Assembly (NCBI RefSeq): GCF_018598185.1
Contig: NZ_JAHESC010000042.1
Span: 1-64,000 of the forward strand
Direction: 5' to 3'
From: Dawidia soli
GTDB taxonomy: Bacteria; Bacteroidota; Bacteroidia; Cytophagales; Cyclobacteriaceae
Length of the DNA stretch: 64,000 bases
Shown here: positions 7,567-16,052 of the stretch, piece after piece
Numbering within the stretch: the stretch's first letter is position 1
Layout of the letters: every line of letters begins with the position of its first letter
The notes under the pieces: model-generated
Told to the model about the DNA's origin: nothing
Seen by the model: only the letters and a program-made list of their open reading frames with translations
Database searches by the model: none
Program-made: the position numbers and the translations under genes

Positions 7567-8322
7567 ATGTCTATTCCTTTTGAGCCTGCCATCGGAGACT
7601 GGAACGTAAACATCCACCTGATCCTGGAGTATGTGGCTTTTTTTACCGCGTATCGCTACTATGTGTATTTGAAGAAAAACGCGGTGGATCAGATCTCGTC
7701 TGGGAACAGGCTCTCGATCATCCTGGGGGCGGCCCTGGGCGCCCTGGCCGGATCACGGATCATGGGATTACTGGAGAACCCGTTGATCGATTTTTCTGCT
7801 GTCGATTTTATGCAGCTATACAATGTCAAAACAATAATGGGAGGGTTGTTTGGTGGACTGCTGGGCGTGGAAATTGCCAAAACTATTATCCATGAAAAGA
7901 ACTCCTCGGGCGATCTGTTCACACTGCCGATCATCGTCGGTATTTTTATAGGACGAATCGGATGTTTTCTGTCGGGCACCAACGAGTTTACCTATGGAAC
8001 GCCCACTTCATTTTTGATGGCAATGGACCTGGGGGATGGCGTGCTGCGTCATCCGATTGCCCTGTATGAGCTCGTGTTTCTGATGATCCTGTTCGTTGTG
8101 ATCCGGAATCTTTATTATCGGAATAATCTCGCCAGTGGTACGCTCTTCAAGATCGTTATGCTAAGCTATTTTGGTTTCCGGTTTTTTATTGAATTCATCA
8201 AGCCGAATCCCTTCCTATTGCTGGGACTTAGCAGTATCCAATGGCTGTGTGTCGTATGTTTTGTATATTACCGAAAAACTTTGCTGAGCCTGTATGCCTA
8301 CACGAAAGTACACCTACTATGA
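7567..8322 (+). CDS. Lgt-like membrane protein (divergent prolipoprotein diacylglyceryl transferase homologue)
   Basis: A 251-aa protein with about seven membrane helices. The Lgt landmarks are there but altered. GRIGCF (129-134) replaces the Lgt signature GRxGNF, keeping the Arg but changing the key Asn (E. coli N146) to Cys133. MGGLFGGLLG (91-100) stands where Lgt has HGG, with Phe95 at the His103 position. RHPIALYE (161-168) and FRFFIEF (204-210, Arg205 and Glu209) are kept. The fold and phospholipid pocket are therefore probably conserved, but ordinary Lgt transfer is doubtful. The last 29 nt overlap the start of a Tes-like radical SAM gene, so the two are almost certainly translated together. 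I infer a role in binding or presenting a lipid substrate. Confidence 0.75.
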   Translation: MSIPFEPAIGDWNVNIHLILEYVAFFTAYRYYVYLKKNAVDQISSGNRLSIILGAALGALAGSRIMGLLENPLIDFSAVDFMQLYNVKTIMGGLFGGLLGVEIAKTIIHEKNSSGDLFTLPIIVGIFIGRIGCFLSGTNEFTYGTPTSFLMAMDLGDGVLRHPIALYELVFLMILFVVIRNLYYRNNLASGTLFKIVMLSYFGFRFFIEFIKPNPFLLLGLSSIQWLCVVCFVYYRKTLLSLYAYTKVHLL

Positions 8323-9679
8323 CTTTACGTTGAGTCTATGTCCGACCTGCCTCAAACGCGTCGACGCAAAGATCGTTTTTGAGGATAACAAGGTGTACAT
8401 GCTGAAGCGGTGCCCGGAGCATGGTCCGTCCACTGTTATCATCGCCGACGATGTCGCGTACTATAAGAACATCCGGAATTATAACAAACCTTCCGAAACG
8501 CCTTATACCTTTAATACCAGGACACACTACGGGTGCCCGTATGATTGTGGTCTATGCCCGGATCATGAACAGCATTCATGCCTGACTGTCGTCGAAATAA
8601 CGGATCGGTGTAATTTAACATGCCCGACGTGCTACGCCGGCTCATCACCTACCTACGGGCGGCATCGTACCCTGGACGAGGTGAAACGTATGCTGGACGC
8701 CGTCGTCACCAACGAACGCGAGCCCGATGTCGTACAGATCAGCGGGGGAGAACCGACGCTTCATCCGCAGCTGTTTGAAATCCTCGACTATGCCAAGTCG
8801 CTTCCCATCAAACACCTGATGCTGAATACGAATGGGATCGAGATCGCCAAAAATCCGGAGCTGGTAAAACGCCTGGCGTCATATGCACCTAACTTTGAGA
8901 TCTATCTGCAGTTCGATTCCTTCCGGAACGAAGTACTTCAGTCTATGCGCGGTGCCCATCTCGTCAGTATACGGGAACAGGCGCTGGAACATCTGAATGC
9001 CTTGAACCTGTCCACCACCCTGGTAATGACTGTTCAAATGAATCTCAACGACGATGAAATCGGCCAGGTCATCGACTTTGCGCTCAAGCAACGGTGCGTA
9101 CGCGGCGTTACGCTGCAGCCCACACAGATCGCGGGCAGATTGGAGAATTTTGACCCCGCCAAAGACCGCATTACGTTAACGGAAGTGCGCCGGAAGATCC
9201 TGGAGCAAACCGGTATCTTTAATGCCGATGACCTCATTCCGGTACCGTGTAACCCGGATGCGCTGGTCATGGGCTATGCGCTGAAGTTGGGAGGCGAAGT
9301 ATTTCCCCTGACACGGTATGTCAATCCCGCGGACTTGCTCGACAATAGTCGCAACACCATCGTTTACGAGCAGGATGAACAGCTCCACAGTAAAATGATC
9401 AAGCTCTTCAGTACAGGCAATTCCGTGGAAGAGGCTACCGAAAAGCTGCACTCGCTGCTATGCTGTCTGCCTCAGATCCATGCTCCGTCGCTTACCTATG
9501 ACAACCTGTTCCGGGTCATTATCATGCAATTTATCGACGCCTATAACTTTGACGTCCGGTCTGTAAAAAAATCGTGCGTGCACATCGTGAACAAAGACTG
9601 TAAGATCATCCCGTTTGAAACGATGAATCTGTTCTACCGGGACGAAAAACGGGAATACTTACAGCAGCTTATCAATTGA
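8294..9679 (+). CDS. Tes-like radical SAM enzyme (tetraether-lipid-synthase-type family)
   Basis: A 461-aa protein. Residues 16-43 form a zinc-ribbon-like site (CPTC, then CPEH). A cysteine-rich block CPYDCGLCPDHEQHSC (81-96) can hold an extra iron-sulfur cluster. It leads straight into the radical SAM triad C106-x3-C110-x2-C113, followed by ISGGEP (149-154). The C-terminal part has more cysteines (pairs near 440-460) and ends in IIPFETMNLFYR. This order is what I know from archaeal Tes/GDGT-MAS, which joins lipid tails through unactivated carbons, and from its uncharacterised bacterial relatives. Coupling to an Lgt-like gene supports a lipid or lipoprotein acyl chain as substrate. The exact reaction is unknown. 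Confidence 0.75.
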   Translation: MPTRKYTYYDFTLSLCPTCLKRVDAKIVFEDNKVYMLKRCPEHGPSTVIIADDVAYYKNIRNYNKPSETPYTFNTRTHYGCPYDCGLCPDHEQHSCLTVVEITDRCNLTCPTCYAGSSPTYGRHRTLDEVKRMLDAVVTNEREPDVVQISGGEPTLHPQLFEILDYAKSLPIKHLMLNTNGIEIAKNPELVKRLASYAPNFEIYLQFDSFRNEVLQSMRGAHLVSIREQALEHLNALNLSTTLVMTVQMNLNDDEIGQVIDFALKQRCVRGVTLQPTQIAGRLENFDPAKDRITLTEVRRKILEQTGIFNADDLIPVPCNPDALVMGYALKLGGEVFPLTRYVNPADLLDNSRNTIVYEQDEQLHSKMIKLFSTGNSVEEATEKLHSLLCCLPQIHAPSLTYDNLFRVIIMQFIDAYNFDVRSVKKSCVHIVNKDCKIIPFETMNLFYRDEKREYLQQLIN

Positions 9680-11102
9680 TCACTTTTGGTTTACAACTAT
9701 GGAAGGACTTGCAGTATTGATCTACCTGTGTTTTGCGATCACCTTTGGTCCGCCGATTCTTTTCTTTGCGATTGGCCTGGTCAAGCGACGCAATGATCCG
9801 AAGAACGCCAAATTCTTTCTCATCCTGGGAGCACTCTGGCTTCTTATAGGCGGCGGGATATGCGCCTCTATTCTGACGCAATAAGATGCCATTTTGCAGG
9901 TACCATTTGCCTGTATTTGTATACCCGCGTACGGGGTAAGTTGCTACGCGGGAAATCGCGCAACCCGGAGAAAGGTTTATGTCGATACCGGCGGAGTATA
10001 CCGGCGCGCTGACCTTTCCGACCGGAGAATAGGGCTCCCGATTCGCTGGACGCGCGTCTCCTGCAGGCGCTACATCTTCCACCGGATACGACATGGCATA
10101 GTGATAAGCCGTTGCTTCCGGCCTGACAGCGACCGTTTTATTCGTCGTATAGACATACCGTATTCCCGGCTCGCGATGTGTTTCGGGCTGCGGTTCGTTC
10201 TCCGGGGCAGGAGCATCCTCCGTCACGACGTCATCCACCGTATCCATACTATCTTTCCCGGCGCCGTCACCGCCATCCTCAGGCGCCCCATCCTTTCCGC
10301 GCAGTGCCAATATCTTCGCCGCTCCAAACCTTTTCACTTCGTCAATCTTCCCATTTTCCCGAAACACGCCGTACTGAATTCCGATCGCCAGCATCAACGT
10401 CCATCCATCCTCCGGCGGGAGCACATTCATCGCTAATTCCAACGTCGTGTTTCCCATCCCTTCCAGCGAAGGGTTCCAATCTGTCGAAGCAGTTTTCGCA
10501 TAACAGGCCTGATCATACCACTTCGCCGGCAGGTATTGTTTTTTAGCTATATCGTACCGTATGTCGGGCACAATCCCCAGCGTAATCGTCAGGCGAAACA
10601 TCGCATGGTTGTTTTGCGGGAAGTAGTTAATATCGCGCAGCAGCTCCGGAATTTCCACGCGCGCCGAGCGATTGGCCCGGTCCAGGGTATAGTATACCGG
10701 TGTACGCACGATCGAGTCGAAACTGGGCGCTTTCTTCGTAGTCTGAAAACCCTCGAGGATCCGGGCATGCTCGGAGAGTATAATTTTACGACGTCCCCAT
10801 TCACCGGTATCGTCGCGTAGTTGTACCAGGCGCATGACGCTGTTGATGTCGCTGCCGAAATTATAGTCTGAAAGCTGCCGGATAGAATGCATCGCCAGGC
10901 GCACATAGCTGCCCAGGCGCGAGCAGCCGCCGAACTCAGACATGGTGTGCCGCGTATTTTCAAAGCTGGGGCTTGTCTTGATTTTTTCCCGGCTCGGGCC
11001 GCCCTTGCGGCGAACAACGATCTTGTCAACGCCGCGCATACGATACGCGCTGAGCATGTCCAGCTTGCCGGTAAAAGCGAAAGGTCCTTCGAGGAATGGC
11101 AT
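9672..11102 (-). CDS. Orphan protein with a long low-complexity tail
   Basis: The frame is open from 11198, but the ATG at 11102 (MPFLEGPFAFTG) is the likely start, giving about 476 aa. Residues 1-270 form a compact domain with conserved-looking stretches (FGGCSRLGSYVRLAMHSIR, RDDTGEWGRRKIILSEHARIL, TTLELAMNVLPPEDGW). The rest is an acidic/proline-rich linker and a basic tail. No family is recognised; similar proteins of unknown role occur in Bacteroidota as far as I recall. The last 210 nt lie antisense to the small membrane protein gene, so the true stop may have been lost and the tail may be read-through. The upstream AT-rich region has repeated CTATTGAA motifs. Confidence 0.5.
   Translation of the reverse strand: MPFLEGPFAFTGKLDMLSAYRMRGVDKIVVRRKGGPSREKIKTSPSFENTRHTMSEFGGCSRLGSYVRLAMHSIRQLSDYNFGSDINSVMRLVQLRDDTGEWGRRKIILSEHARILEGFQTTKKAPSFDSIVRTPVYYTLDRANRSARVEIPELLRDINYFPQNNHAMFRLTITLGIVPDIRYDIAKKQYLPAKWYDQACYAKTASTDWNPSLEGMGNTTLELAMNVLPPEDGWTLMLAIGIQYGVFRENGKIDEVKRFGAAKILALRGKDGAPEDGGDGAGKDSMDTVDDVVTEDAPAPENEPQPETHREPGIRYVYTTNKTVAVRPEATAYHYAMSYPVEDVAPAGDARPANREPYSPVGKVSAPVYSAGIDINLSPGCAISRVATYPVRGYTNTGKWYLQNGILLRQNRGAYPAAYKKPECSQDEKEFGVLRIIASLDQANRKEKNRRTKGDRKTQVDQYCKSFHSCKPKVIN
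9699..9884 (+). CDS. Small membrane protein (2 TM)
   Basis: A 61-aa protein with two strongly hydrophobic helices (about residues 4-27 and 38-58) and a basic loop (VKRRNDPKNAK). It starts 19 nt after the radical SAM stop, so it is probably the third gene of that operon. The opposite strand carries the open 3' extension of the next gene. The clean helix-loop-helix pattern makes me think that this plus-strand ORF is the real one here. Confidence 0.6.
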   Translation: MEGLAVLIYLCFAITFGPPILFFAIGLVKRRNDPKNAKFFLILGALWLLIGGGICASILTQ

Positions 11103-11198
11103 AGTCGATGGGTTAGGGTAACGAGAGGATTTTAGCCAACAGCCGCGGTAAACAGACGGTGTCTGAGCCGAAGATAGGCAATCGTTATTTCCCGTCAA

Positions 11199-11506
11199 TC
11201 AATTGGATAAATTAAATTTAGAAAAAATGGTTATGCATAAAACATATTCAATAGCTATATAGCGGTTTAATATCTATTGAATAAAAGTTGGTTAACTATT
11301 GGATATCTATTCAATATCCTAGGGTTTCAATAGCACGATGCCGGATTTTTCGGGGTACGTCTGTGAGAGTCGTTGAAAAATCGGGAAATTGACCCGATAA
11401 GGCGTTTAGAAAGGGAAAATGTGAGGGGAGTGCGCCTTACTTTAACGGTCGAAAGTAAGTAAAATGGTATTTGATTCCGGAGATGGTGAGATATTCAGAT
11501 CTTCTT
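11199..11506. promoter_or_regulatory. AT-rich control region with repeated CTATTGAA/TTCAATAG motifs
   Basis: There is no gene in this gap. Within 90 bp, five copies of an 8-bp motif occur in both orientations: TTCAATAG at 11247 and 11326, CTATTGAA at 11274, and variants CTATTGGA at 11296 and CTATTCAA at 11307. GGATAT and ATATCC around 11301-11319 form an inverted repeat. The array lies about 145-230 bp upstream of the orphan gene at 11102. It may bind a regulator, but no regulator is identified. Confidence 0.4.
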
Positions 11507-11877
11507 TTATTCAACGACCACGTCTTCCTCAATGAAGACCGCATTCTGATTCAAGTCAAAGAAGCCAAACTCATTGTCTTCCACGGCGTATTGATTCTTA
11601 ACTTGTCAGCCGTAACAGTGCCGCGCTGCACAAACTCCTCAAACAGCGGTCGTATATTCTTTACTAATACCCGCACAACCGATCCTCCCAGCAGCGGGTC
11701 ATCGGCTGTATCCGCATGCCATTGCAAATGTAGAATAAGGTTGTCGCGGTATAACACGGCATACATGTTGTCGGCAAAGTATACCTGAAGGCCCAGCTTT
11801 TCCTGATACCAGGGAACGTCCCGTGCGAGGTCGGCACTGGGAAGGACGGGGATGGTATGGAGGAACGTGGTGCTCAT
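11507..11877 (-). pseudogene. VOC (glyoxalase/bleomycin-resistance) superfamily protein, frameshifted
   Basis: Residues 1-96 read as a normal VOC protein (LPSADLARDVPWYQEKLGLQVYF, LHLQWHAD, VVRVLVKNI). After KLRINTPW the frame runs into a stop at 11551. One frame over, the sequence continues with the expected ending DNEFGFFDLNQNAVFIEED to a stop at 11507. The loss of a single G in a short G run near 11580 explains this. It is a recent inactivation or a sequencing error. The ATG overlaps the stop of the upstream gene (ATGA), so both belong to one operon. Confidence 0.75.
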
Positions 11878-12701
11878 TTGATTTTTTGCTTTTCAGCATC
11901 CATTACTCTGTTCCATGCCTTTCGTGTCATGACGATCAACTCCTTTTTCTTACAGTCCCAGATCGAAACATTCTTCTCGCTCAGGACCAGGTGCTGTCCC
12001 CAGGTGACATGCGGACCATAGAGCATCAGCGTGCAAACATCGGTAGCGGTGATCAGGTCGCCTGTTTCCGGCAAGTGCGTGTGCGCCGTAACGAGCACCA
12101 GCTTGTTGTCGGACGGGTTGTATTTTATAGGGATCAGATTTTTGTGGAGCTGTCGTTTTTGCTTCAGGGTGTTGTTTTTGTCGAACGTCAGAAGGTAATC
12201 GTTGCCAAAGACTACAAGACCCTCTTCCTGCGGGCCTGTCAGTATATATACTCTTTTGCCTTGCTGGTCGCTGACGGGAATGAAATTGGGGTTCATGTTT
12301 TTGTACGAGCGGAAGAGCGTGTCCGAATTATATTCGTGCAGGGCCGCCTGGCGGATCGCGACCAGGTCTTGCTCGTGTCCGGTCAGCGGCCGCTCCTGTC
12401 CATCGACAACGGCCGTCTCGGTGTTGTAGGTGCTGTCAAATGTAAACGTACCGACGGCTTGGGGAGTATCACCTTTTGAAAAGAATACGCAGATGGCTTT
12501 GTCATCGGATACATAAGAGAAGTAGCCGCCGACATTTTCCCGGCGTTCGCCATATTTTTTCAGAAAGAGATCGGTGCCGTACCAGGAGGCCATTTCCGAT
12601 CGGTACAGCAGCGTACCCTCCTGCATGATCTCATCCTGAGATTGCGAATAGGAGCGAAGCCCCAGGGAGATAAAAGCGCAGAGGAAGAAGAGCTTGGTCA
12701 T
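11874..12701 (-). CDS. Secreted/periplasmic hypothetical protein
   Basis: The ATG at 12701 gives a 275-aa protein with a Sec signal peptide (MTKLFFLCAFISLGLRSYSQ); the frame is open further upstream without sense. The mature part has several beta-like segments and KR-rich turns, resembling exported Bacteroidota proteins without an assigned role. It overlaps the VOC gene downstream by 4 nt. Confidence 0.6.
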   Translation of the reverse strand: MTKLFFLCAFISLGLRSYSQSQDEIMQEGTLLYRSEMASWYGTDLFLKKYGERRENVGGYFSYVSDDKAICVFFSKGDTPQAVGTFTFDSTYNTETAVVDGQERPLTGHEQDLVAIRQAALHEYNSDTLFRSYKNMNPNFIPVSDQQGKRVYILTGPQEEGLVVFGNDYLLTFDKNNTLKQKRQLHKNLIPIKYNPSDNKLVLVTAHTHLPETGDLITATDVCTLMLYGPHVTWGQHLVLSEKNVSIWDCKKKELIVMTRKAWNRVMDAEKQKIK

Positions 12702-12756
12702 ACAATGGAGTGTGACGCAAGTTAATATTTTGTTTGGACTTCCCGCTGGGGATGTC

Positions 12757-13587
12757 TTACGAAGCGATGATGTTGTTCCCCGCGTTCGCAATTGTTTTGG
12801 GAGCCCGGTAGTTTAGGGCAGCGGTCGTACCGGCGGTTGCATCGACAGTAACGCCGGTGATCATGGCGGCCAGGTCCGAAGCGAGGAACAAGGCTATGTT
12901 GGCGATGTCTTGCATGCGGGGCAGGGCTTTGAGCATCGTGTCGTTTTGCATGCTGTCGAGCACGTCGTTCATCACCCCGGGATATTGCCGGATAGCATCG
13001 ACAAATACGCGCGAGTCGGGGGAGCCTGCCGAGCGGATGTTCACGGCACGCACGCCGTAGGCGCCCAGCTCGCTTGCGAGGTTTTGTGAGAAGCATTCCA
13101 TGGCCGTGCAGGCCGGCGCGAAGCCTCCGGTATAGGGATAACCGATGCCGCCGGGCGTGGCGGTCAGTGAAAGTATCACACCCGACCGTTGCTGTTGCAT
13201 GATCTTGCCCGCCGCGGTAGCGGTAAGGAAAAAGGATTGCAGGCCGATGGTGACAGGGCGCAGGAAATCCTCCAGGCTCATATCGATCAACGGCAGATCT
13301 TGTACGGATTGCGTATCGATGAGGCAGAACGATATATCCACGCTACCGGCTGTGGCGATGACGCGGCTGAGGTGCTCGTCTATTTGATTTTTATTCAATG
13401 CATCGACAACATCTGCTTCGGCTTGTCCGCCAGCCGTTCGGATCTCATCGGCAACGGATTGAACCGATTCCCGGCGGTGTCCTGTTAAAAATACACGCGC
13501 ACCGGCCATGGCGAGCGTCCTGGCCACGGTGCGACCGAGCGAGCCGCCCGCGCCGTAGATAACGGCATTCTTGTTGTGTAGTTGCAT
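12757..13587 (-). CDS. Short-chain dehydrogenase/reductase (SDR) fold protein lacking the catalytic Tyr/Lys
   Basis: A 276-aa Rossmann-fold protein with the glycine-rich nucleotide motif YGAGGSLGR (11-19) and the SDR strand order. At the catalytic YxxxK position the sequence is F156-A-P-A-C160, so both Tyr and Lys are replaced, while the next helix (AMECFSQNLASELG) is typical of SDRs. Such 'PACTAMEG' SDRs recur in bacteria and may be binding proteins or use another chemistry. It still ends in a typical SDR tail (ASDLAAMITGVTVDATAG). The substrate is unknown. Confidence 0.8.
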   Translation of the reverse strand: MQLHNKNAVIYGAGGSLGRTVARTLAMAGARVFLTGHRRESVQSVADEIRTAGGQAEADVVDALNKNQIDEHLSRVIATAGSVDISFCLIDTQSVQDLPLIDMSLEDFLRPVTIGLQSFFLTATAAGKIMQQQRSGVILSLTATPGGIGYPYTGGFAPACTAMECFSQNLASELGAYGVRAVNIRSAGSPDSRVFVDAIRQYPGVMNDVLDSMQNDTMLKALPRMQDIANIALFLASDLAAMITGVTVDATAGTTAALNYRAPKTIANAGNNIIAS

Positions 13588-13680
13588 GGGGAAGTATTAT
13601 ATCATAAAGATAACGGGTGGTGGTCGGGTAATGGCGGTGCTCTTGTGACAACAACGGGTTGTTGATGTGACAAGTGTTTG

Positions 13681-13723
13681 GGAGACCCAGCGCCTGCCGG
13701 CGTTGCGTCAGCGTTGGGTCTCC
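13681..13723 (-). terminator. Stable hairpin at the 3' end of the antiporter gene
   Basis: GGAGACCCAGCGC (13681-13693) pairs with GCGTTGGGTCTCC (13711-13723) with one wobble. It covers the last codons and stop of the antiporter gene. There is no T run on either side, so it may protect the mRNA 3' end or attenuate rather than act as a classic terminator. Confidence 0.5.
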
Positions 13724-15324
13724 TCGCCAAATCGTTGTCGTAGCTTCTCCTCTTCGAGGTCCAGTTGTGTTAAATACTTCCGCACCAGCTCCTCATCGAA
13801 TTCCTCCTTCCGGTTGATCTTGTGCAGCAGCTCGCGCTTGTGCTGGATCAATTCGGTTACAATGGTATGATACCGGTGGCCGCTGTCGGCGGAGACATCC
13901 CTTTCAGGCGACACCTGCGCGGCTAAAAAGCGCAGGTCATTCTGGACCGTGGTGCGCAGGTTTTGCAGCGGCATATTCTGGGTAAGGTCTGTGGTATATC
14001 TTTCATCGAGCAGGGCGAGCGTTCTTTCGTTCAGCTTTCGCTGGATGATGGCTTCCTGTTGTGTGGCGGGAATGACCACATCGCGGTCGGGCAGTTGCAG
14101 CCAGCGGATGACGGCAGGCAGGGTGAGCCCCTGCAACACCAGCGTGATGAGGATGACCATGAACGTGATGAAGAGGATCATGTTGCGTTGGGGAAAGGCC
14201 TGGCCGTTGTCCAATAGCAACGGTATAGACAATGCCGACGCCAGCGAGACCACGCCGCGCATACCGGCCCAGCCGAATACCAGCGGCATGCGCCACCCCG
14301 GGCTGCTGTCGGCCGTAGTGATGAACCGGCTGATAAACACCGTAAAGACCGAGGCGCCGAGGCAGGAGAGGAGCCGCGTGATGATGATCACGACCGAGAT
14401 AATGAACCCGTAGAGGATCGCGCCGGGCAGCGCGTCGGGGCCGAGGCCTTCGACGATGACCGGCAGCTCCAGGCCGATAAACATAAAGACCAGGCCGTTC
14501 AGTACAAAGCCGAGCGTGGTCCACACGTTGACCCCTTGCAGGCGGCTGATGTGGTTCATGATCTCGTATCGCCGGCTGGAGAGGAACAAGCCACCGCTTA
14601 CCACGGCCAGCACACCCGACACGTGGAAATGTTCGGCTGTTATATACATGGCGTATGGTGCGATCAGCGTCAGCACGGTATCCATGCTGGGTGTGGTCGG
14701 CAGCCAGCGGATGATGGCATAGAAGATCAGGGCAATGACGAGGCCGGTGATCGTGCCCATGACAATGACGATCACAAAGCTGACGGATGCCTGTTGCCAG
14801 ACAAACGTTCCCGACGCCACGGCCGCCAGGGCAAACCGGAACACCACTAAGCTGGACGCGTCGTTCAGCAGGCTTTCGCCTTCAATGATCGCGACGAGGC
14901 GTTTGGGTACCTGCACGCCGCGCATGATCGACGTGGCCGACACCGCATCGGGTGGCGAAATGATACCGCCCAGGAGAAAGCCGAGGGCGAGGGTAAAGCC
15001 CGGGATGACGCTGGCCGAAACAACGGCCACGACACCGGCCGTGAGAATGACGATGCCAAAGGCGAAGGAGCCGATCACGCGCCGCCATTTCCAGAAATCT
15101 TTCCACGAGGTCTGCCATGCGGCTTCGAAGAGCAACGGCGGCAGGAAGATGAGGAAAATGATCTCGGGGTCAATGGAGATCTCGGGCAGCGCCGGCACAA
15201 AGCTGATGGCCAGCCCGCCGAGCACCAGCACGATGGGGTACGAGATCTTCAGGCGCTGGGCCAGCATGACCAGCGCCAGGATGATAAACAATAAGACGAT
15301 GTAAAGGGTAATGATCTGGGGCAT
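13708..15324 (-). CDS. Na+/H+ antiporter, CPA1 (NhaP/YjcE-like) family
   Basis: A 538-aa protein with about 12 membrane helices, starting with a typical CPA1 N-terminus. FLPPLLFEAAW (about residues 60-70) and GGIISPPDAVSATSI (about 120-135, with the PDAV ion-binding motif) are diagnostic, and IEGESLLNDASSLVVF follows. The last 120 or so residues form a cytoplasmic helical tail rich in Glu, Arg and Leu. It exchanges Na+ (or K+) for H+ in the inner membrane for pH and salt balance. It has its own promoter, with a -7 box 20 nt upstream of the ATG. Confidence 0.9.
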   Translation of the reverse strand: MPQIITLYIVLLFIILALVMLAQRLKISYPIVLVLGGLAISFVPALPEISIDPEIIFLIFLPPLLFEAAWQTSWKDFWKWRRVIGSFAFGIVILTAGVVAVVSASVIPGFTLALGFLLGGIISPPDAVSATSIMRGVQVPKRLVAIIEGESLLNDASSLVVFRFALAAVASGTFVWQQASVSFVIVIVMGTITGLVIALIFYAIIRWLPTTPSMDTVLTLIAPYAMYITAEHFHVSGVLAVVSGGLFLSSRRYEIMNHISRLQGVNVWTTLGFVLNGLVFMFIGLELPVIVEGLGPDALPGAILYGFIISVVIIITRLLSCLGASVFTVFISRFITTADSSPGWRMPLVFGWAGMRGVVSLASALSIPLLLDNGQAFPQRNMILFITFMVILITLVLQGLTLPAVIRWLQLPDRDVVIPATQQEAIIQRKLNERTLALLDERYTTDLTQNMPLQNLRTTVQNDLRFLAAQVSPERDVSADSGHRYHTIVTELIQHKRELLHKINRKEEFDEELVRKYLTQLDLEEEKLRQRFGEETQR

Positions 15325-15343
15325 GAAGGAGGCAGTGTGTAGA

Positions 15344-15351
15344 CAAAGATA
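15344..15351 (-). promoter_or_regulatory. -7 box of the antiporter gene
   Basis: TATCTTTG on the minus strand, 20 nt upstream of the ATG. No clear TTTG is visible at -33. That position is instead covered by the palindromic repeat at 15361-15374, which may have replaced or may modulate the upstream element. Confidence 0.5.
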
Positions 15352-15360
15352 GTAAAGATT

Positions 15361-15374
15361 CTGCCTGCCGGCAG
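15361..15374. repeat. Short GC-rich palindromic repeat (copy 2)
   Basis: The 14-mer CTGCCTGCCGGCAG is identical to 898-911. Here it lies between the antiporter promoter box and a divergent DinB gene. Confidence 0.55.
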
Positions 15375-15528
15375 TTGCGATCGGGCGACCGATCCTTACA
15401 AATTTCCGATTTTTTCAGGGAGGGGAACAGAGGCCCGCCGAAAGTCTTTCAGTTTTTTGCCAAATGTTGATGTATATTACCATCAGACTGCGCGGCGCCC
15501 CCGGGCCAGCGATAAACTATAGACTTGA

Positions 15529-15984
15529 ATGGATCGTATCGCTATGCTGGAAAACCTGACAAACTTATACGACCGCGACCTGCGGCGCCTGGAGACAGAG
15601 CTGGCTACATTCCGCCGGGAGGAGAACCTGTGGAAGGTTACCGGGCAGATCGTCAACCCCGCCGGCAACCTGGGCCTGCACCTGGTGGGCAACCTGACCA
15701 CCTACATCGGCAAGAACCTCAGTGGCATAGACTATACCCGCGACCGCCCTGCCGAGTTCTCCCGCCGCAACGTACCCCTGCCGGAACTGTTGGCGATGGT
15801 GCGCACCACGCACGGACATGTGATCACTACGTTGCAGAAGCTGAAGCACGATGACCTGGAAGCAAGGTATCCCGAGGACGTGTTGGGGTTTGAAATGACG
15901 ACGGGATATTTTCTTTTACACTTATTGGCCCACTTGGCGTATCATACAGGGCAGATCAATTATATACGAAGAGCGCTGGAATGA
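15529..15984 (+). CDS. DinB-family (DUF1572-like) protein
   Basis: A 151-aa four-helix DinB fold. The histidine in GNLGLHLVGNLTTYIG and the pair in LAHLAYHTGQINYIRR are the usual metal ligands, with the order typical of this subfamily. A start at 15529 fits; M6 (15544) is an alternative. It is the second of three DinB proteins in the window and is not similar to the others beyond the fold. Function unknown. Confidence 0.8.
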   Translation: MDRIAMLENLTNLYDRDLRRLETELATFRREENLWKVTGQIVNPAGNLGLHLVGNLTTYIGKNLSGIDYTRDRPAEFSRRNVPLPELLAMVRTTHGHVITTLQKLKHDDLEARYPEDVLGFEMTTGYFLLHLLAHLAYHTGQINYIRRALE

Positions 15985-16052
15985 TATCCGTGGCATCTCG
16001 CACTGACGCACGATGCTTAAACGTCCACCCGTTATTTTCAACGCCATGTGTG

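Noticed and set aside
9894-10546. Plus-strand Arg/His-rich frames opposite the orphan gene
   Set aside because: They mirror the GC-rich coding strand of the orphan gene; composition is typical of shadows.
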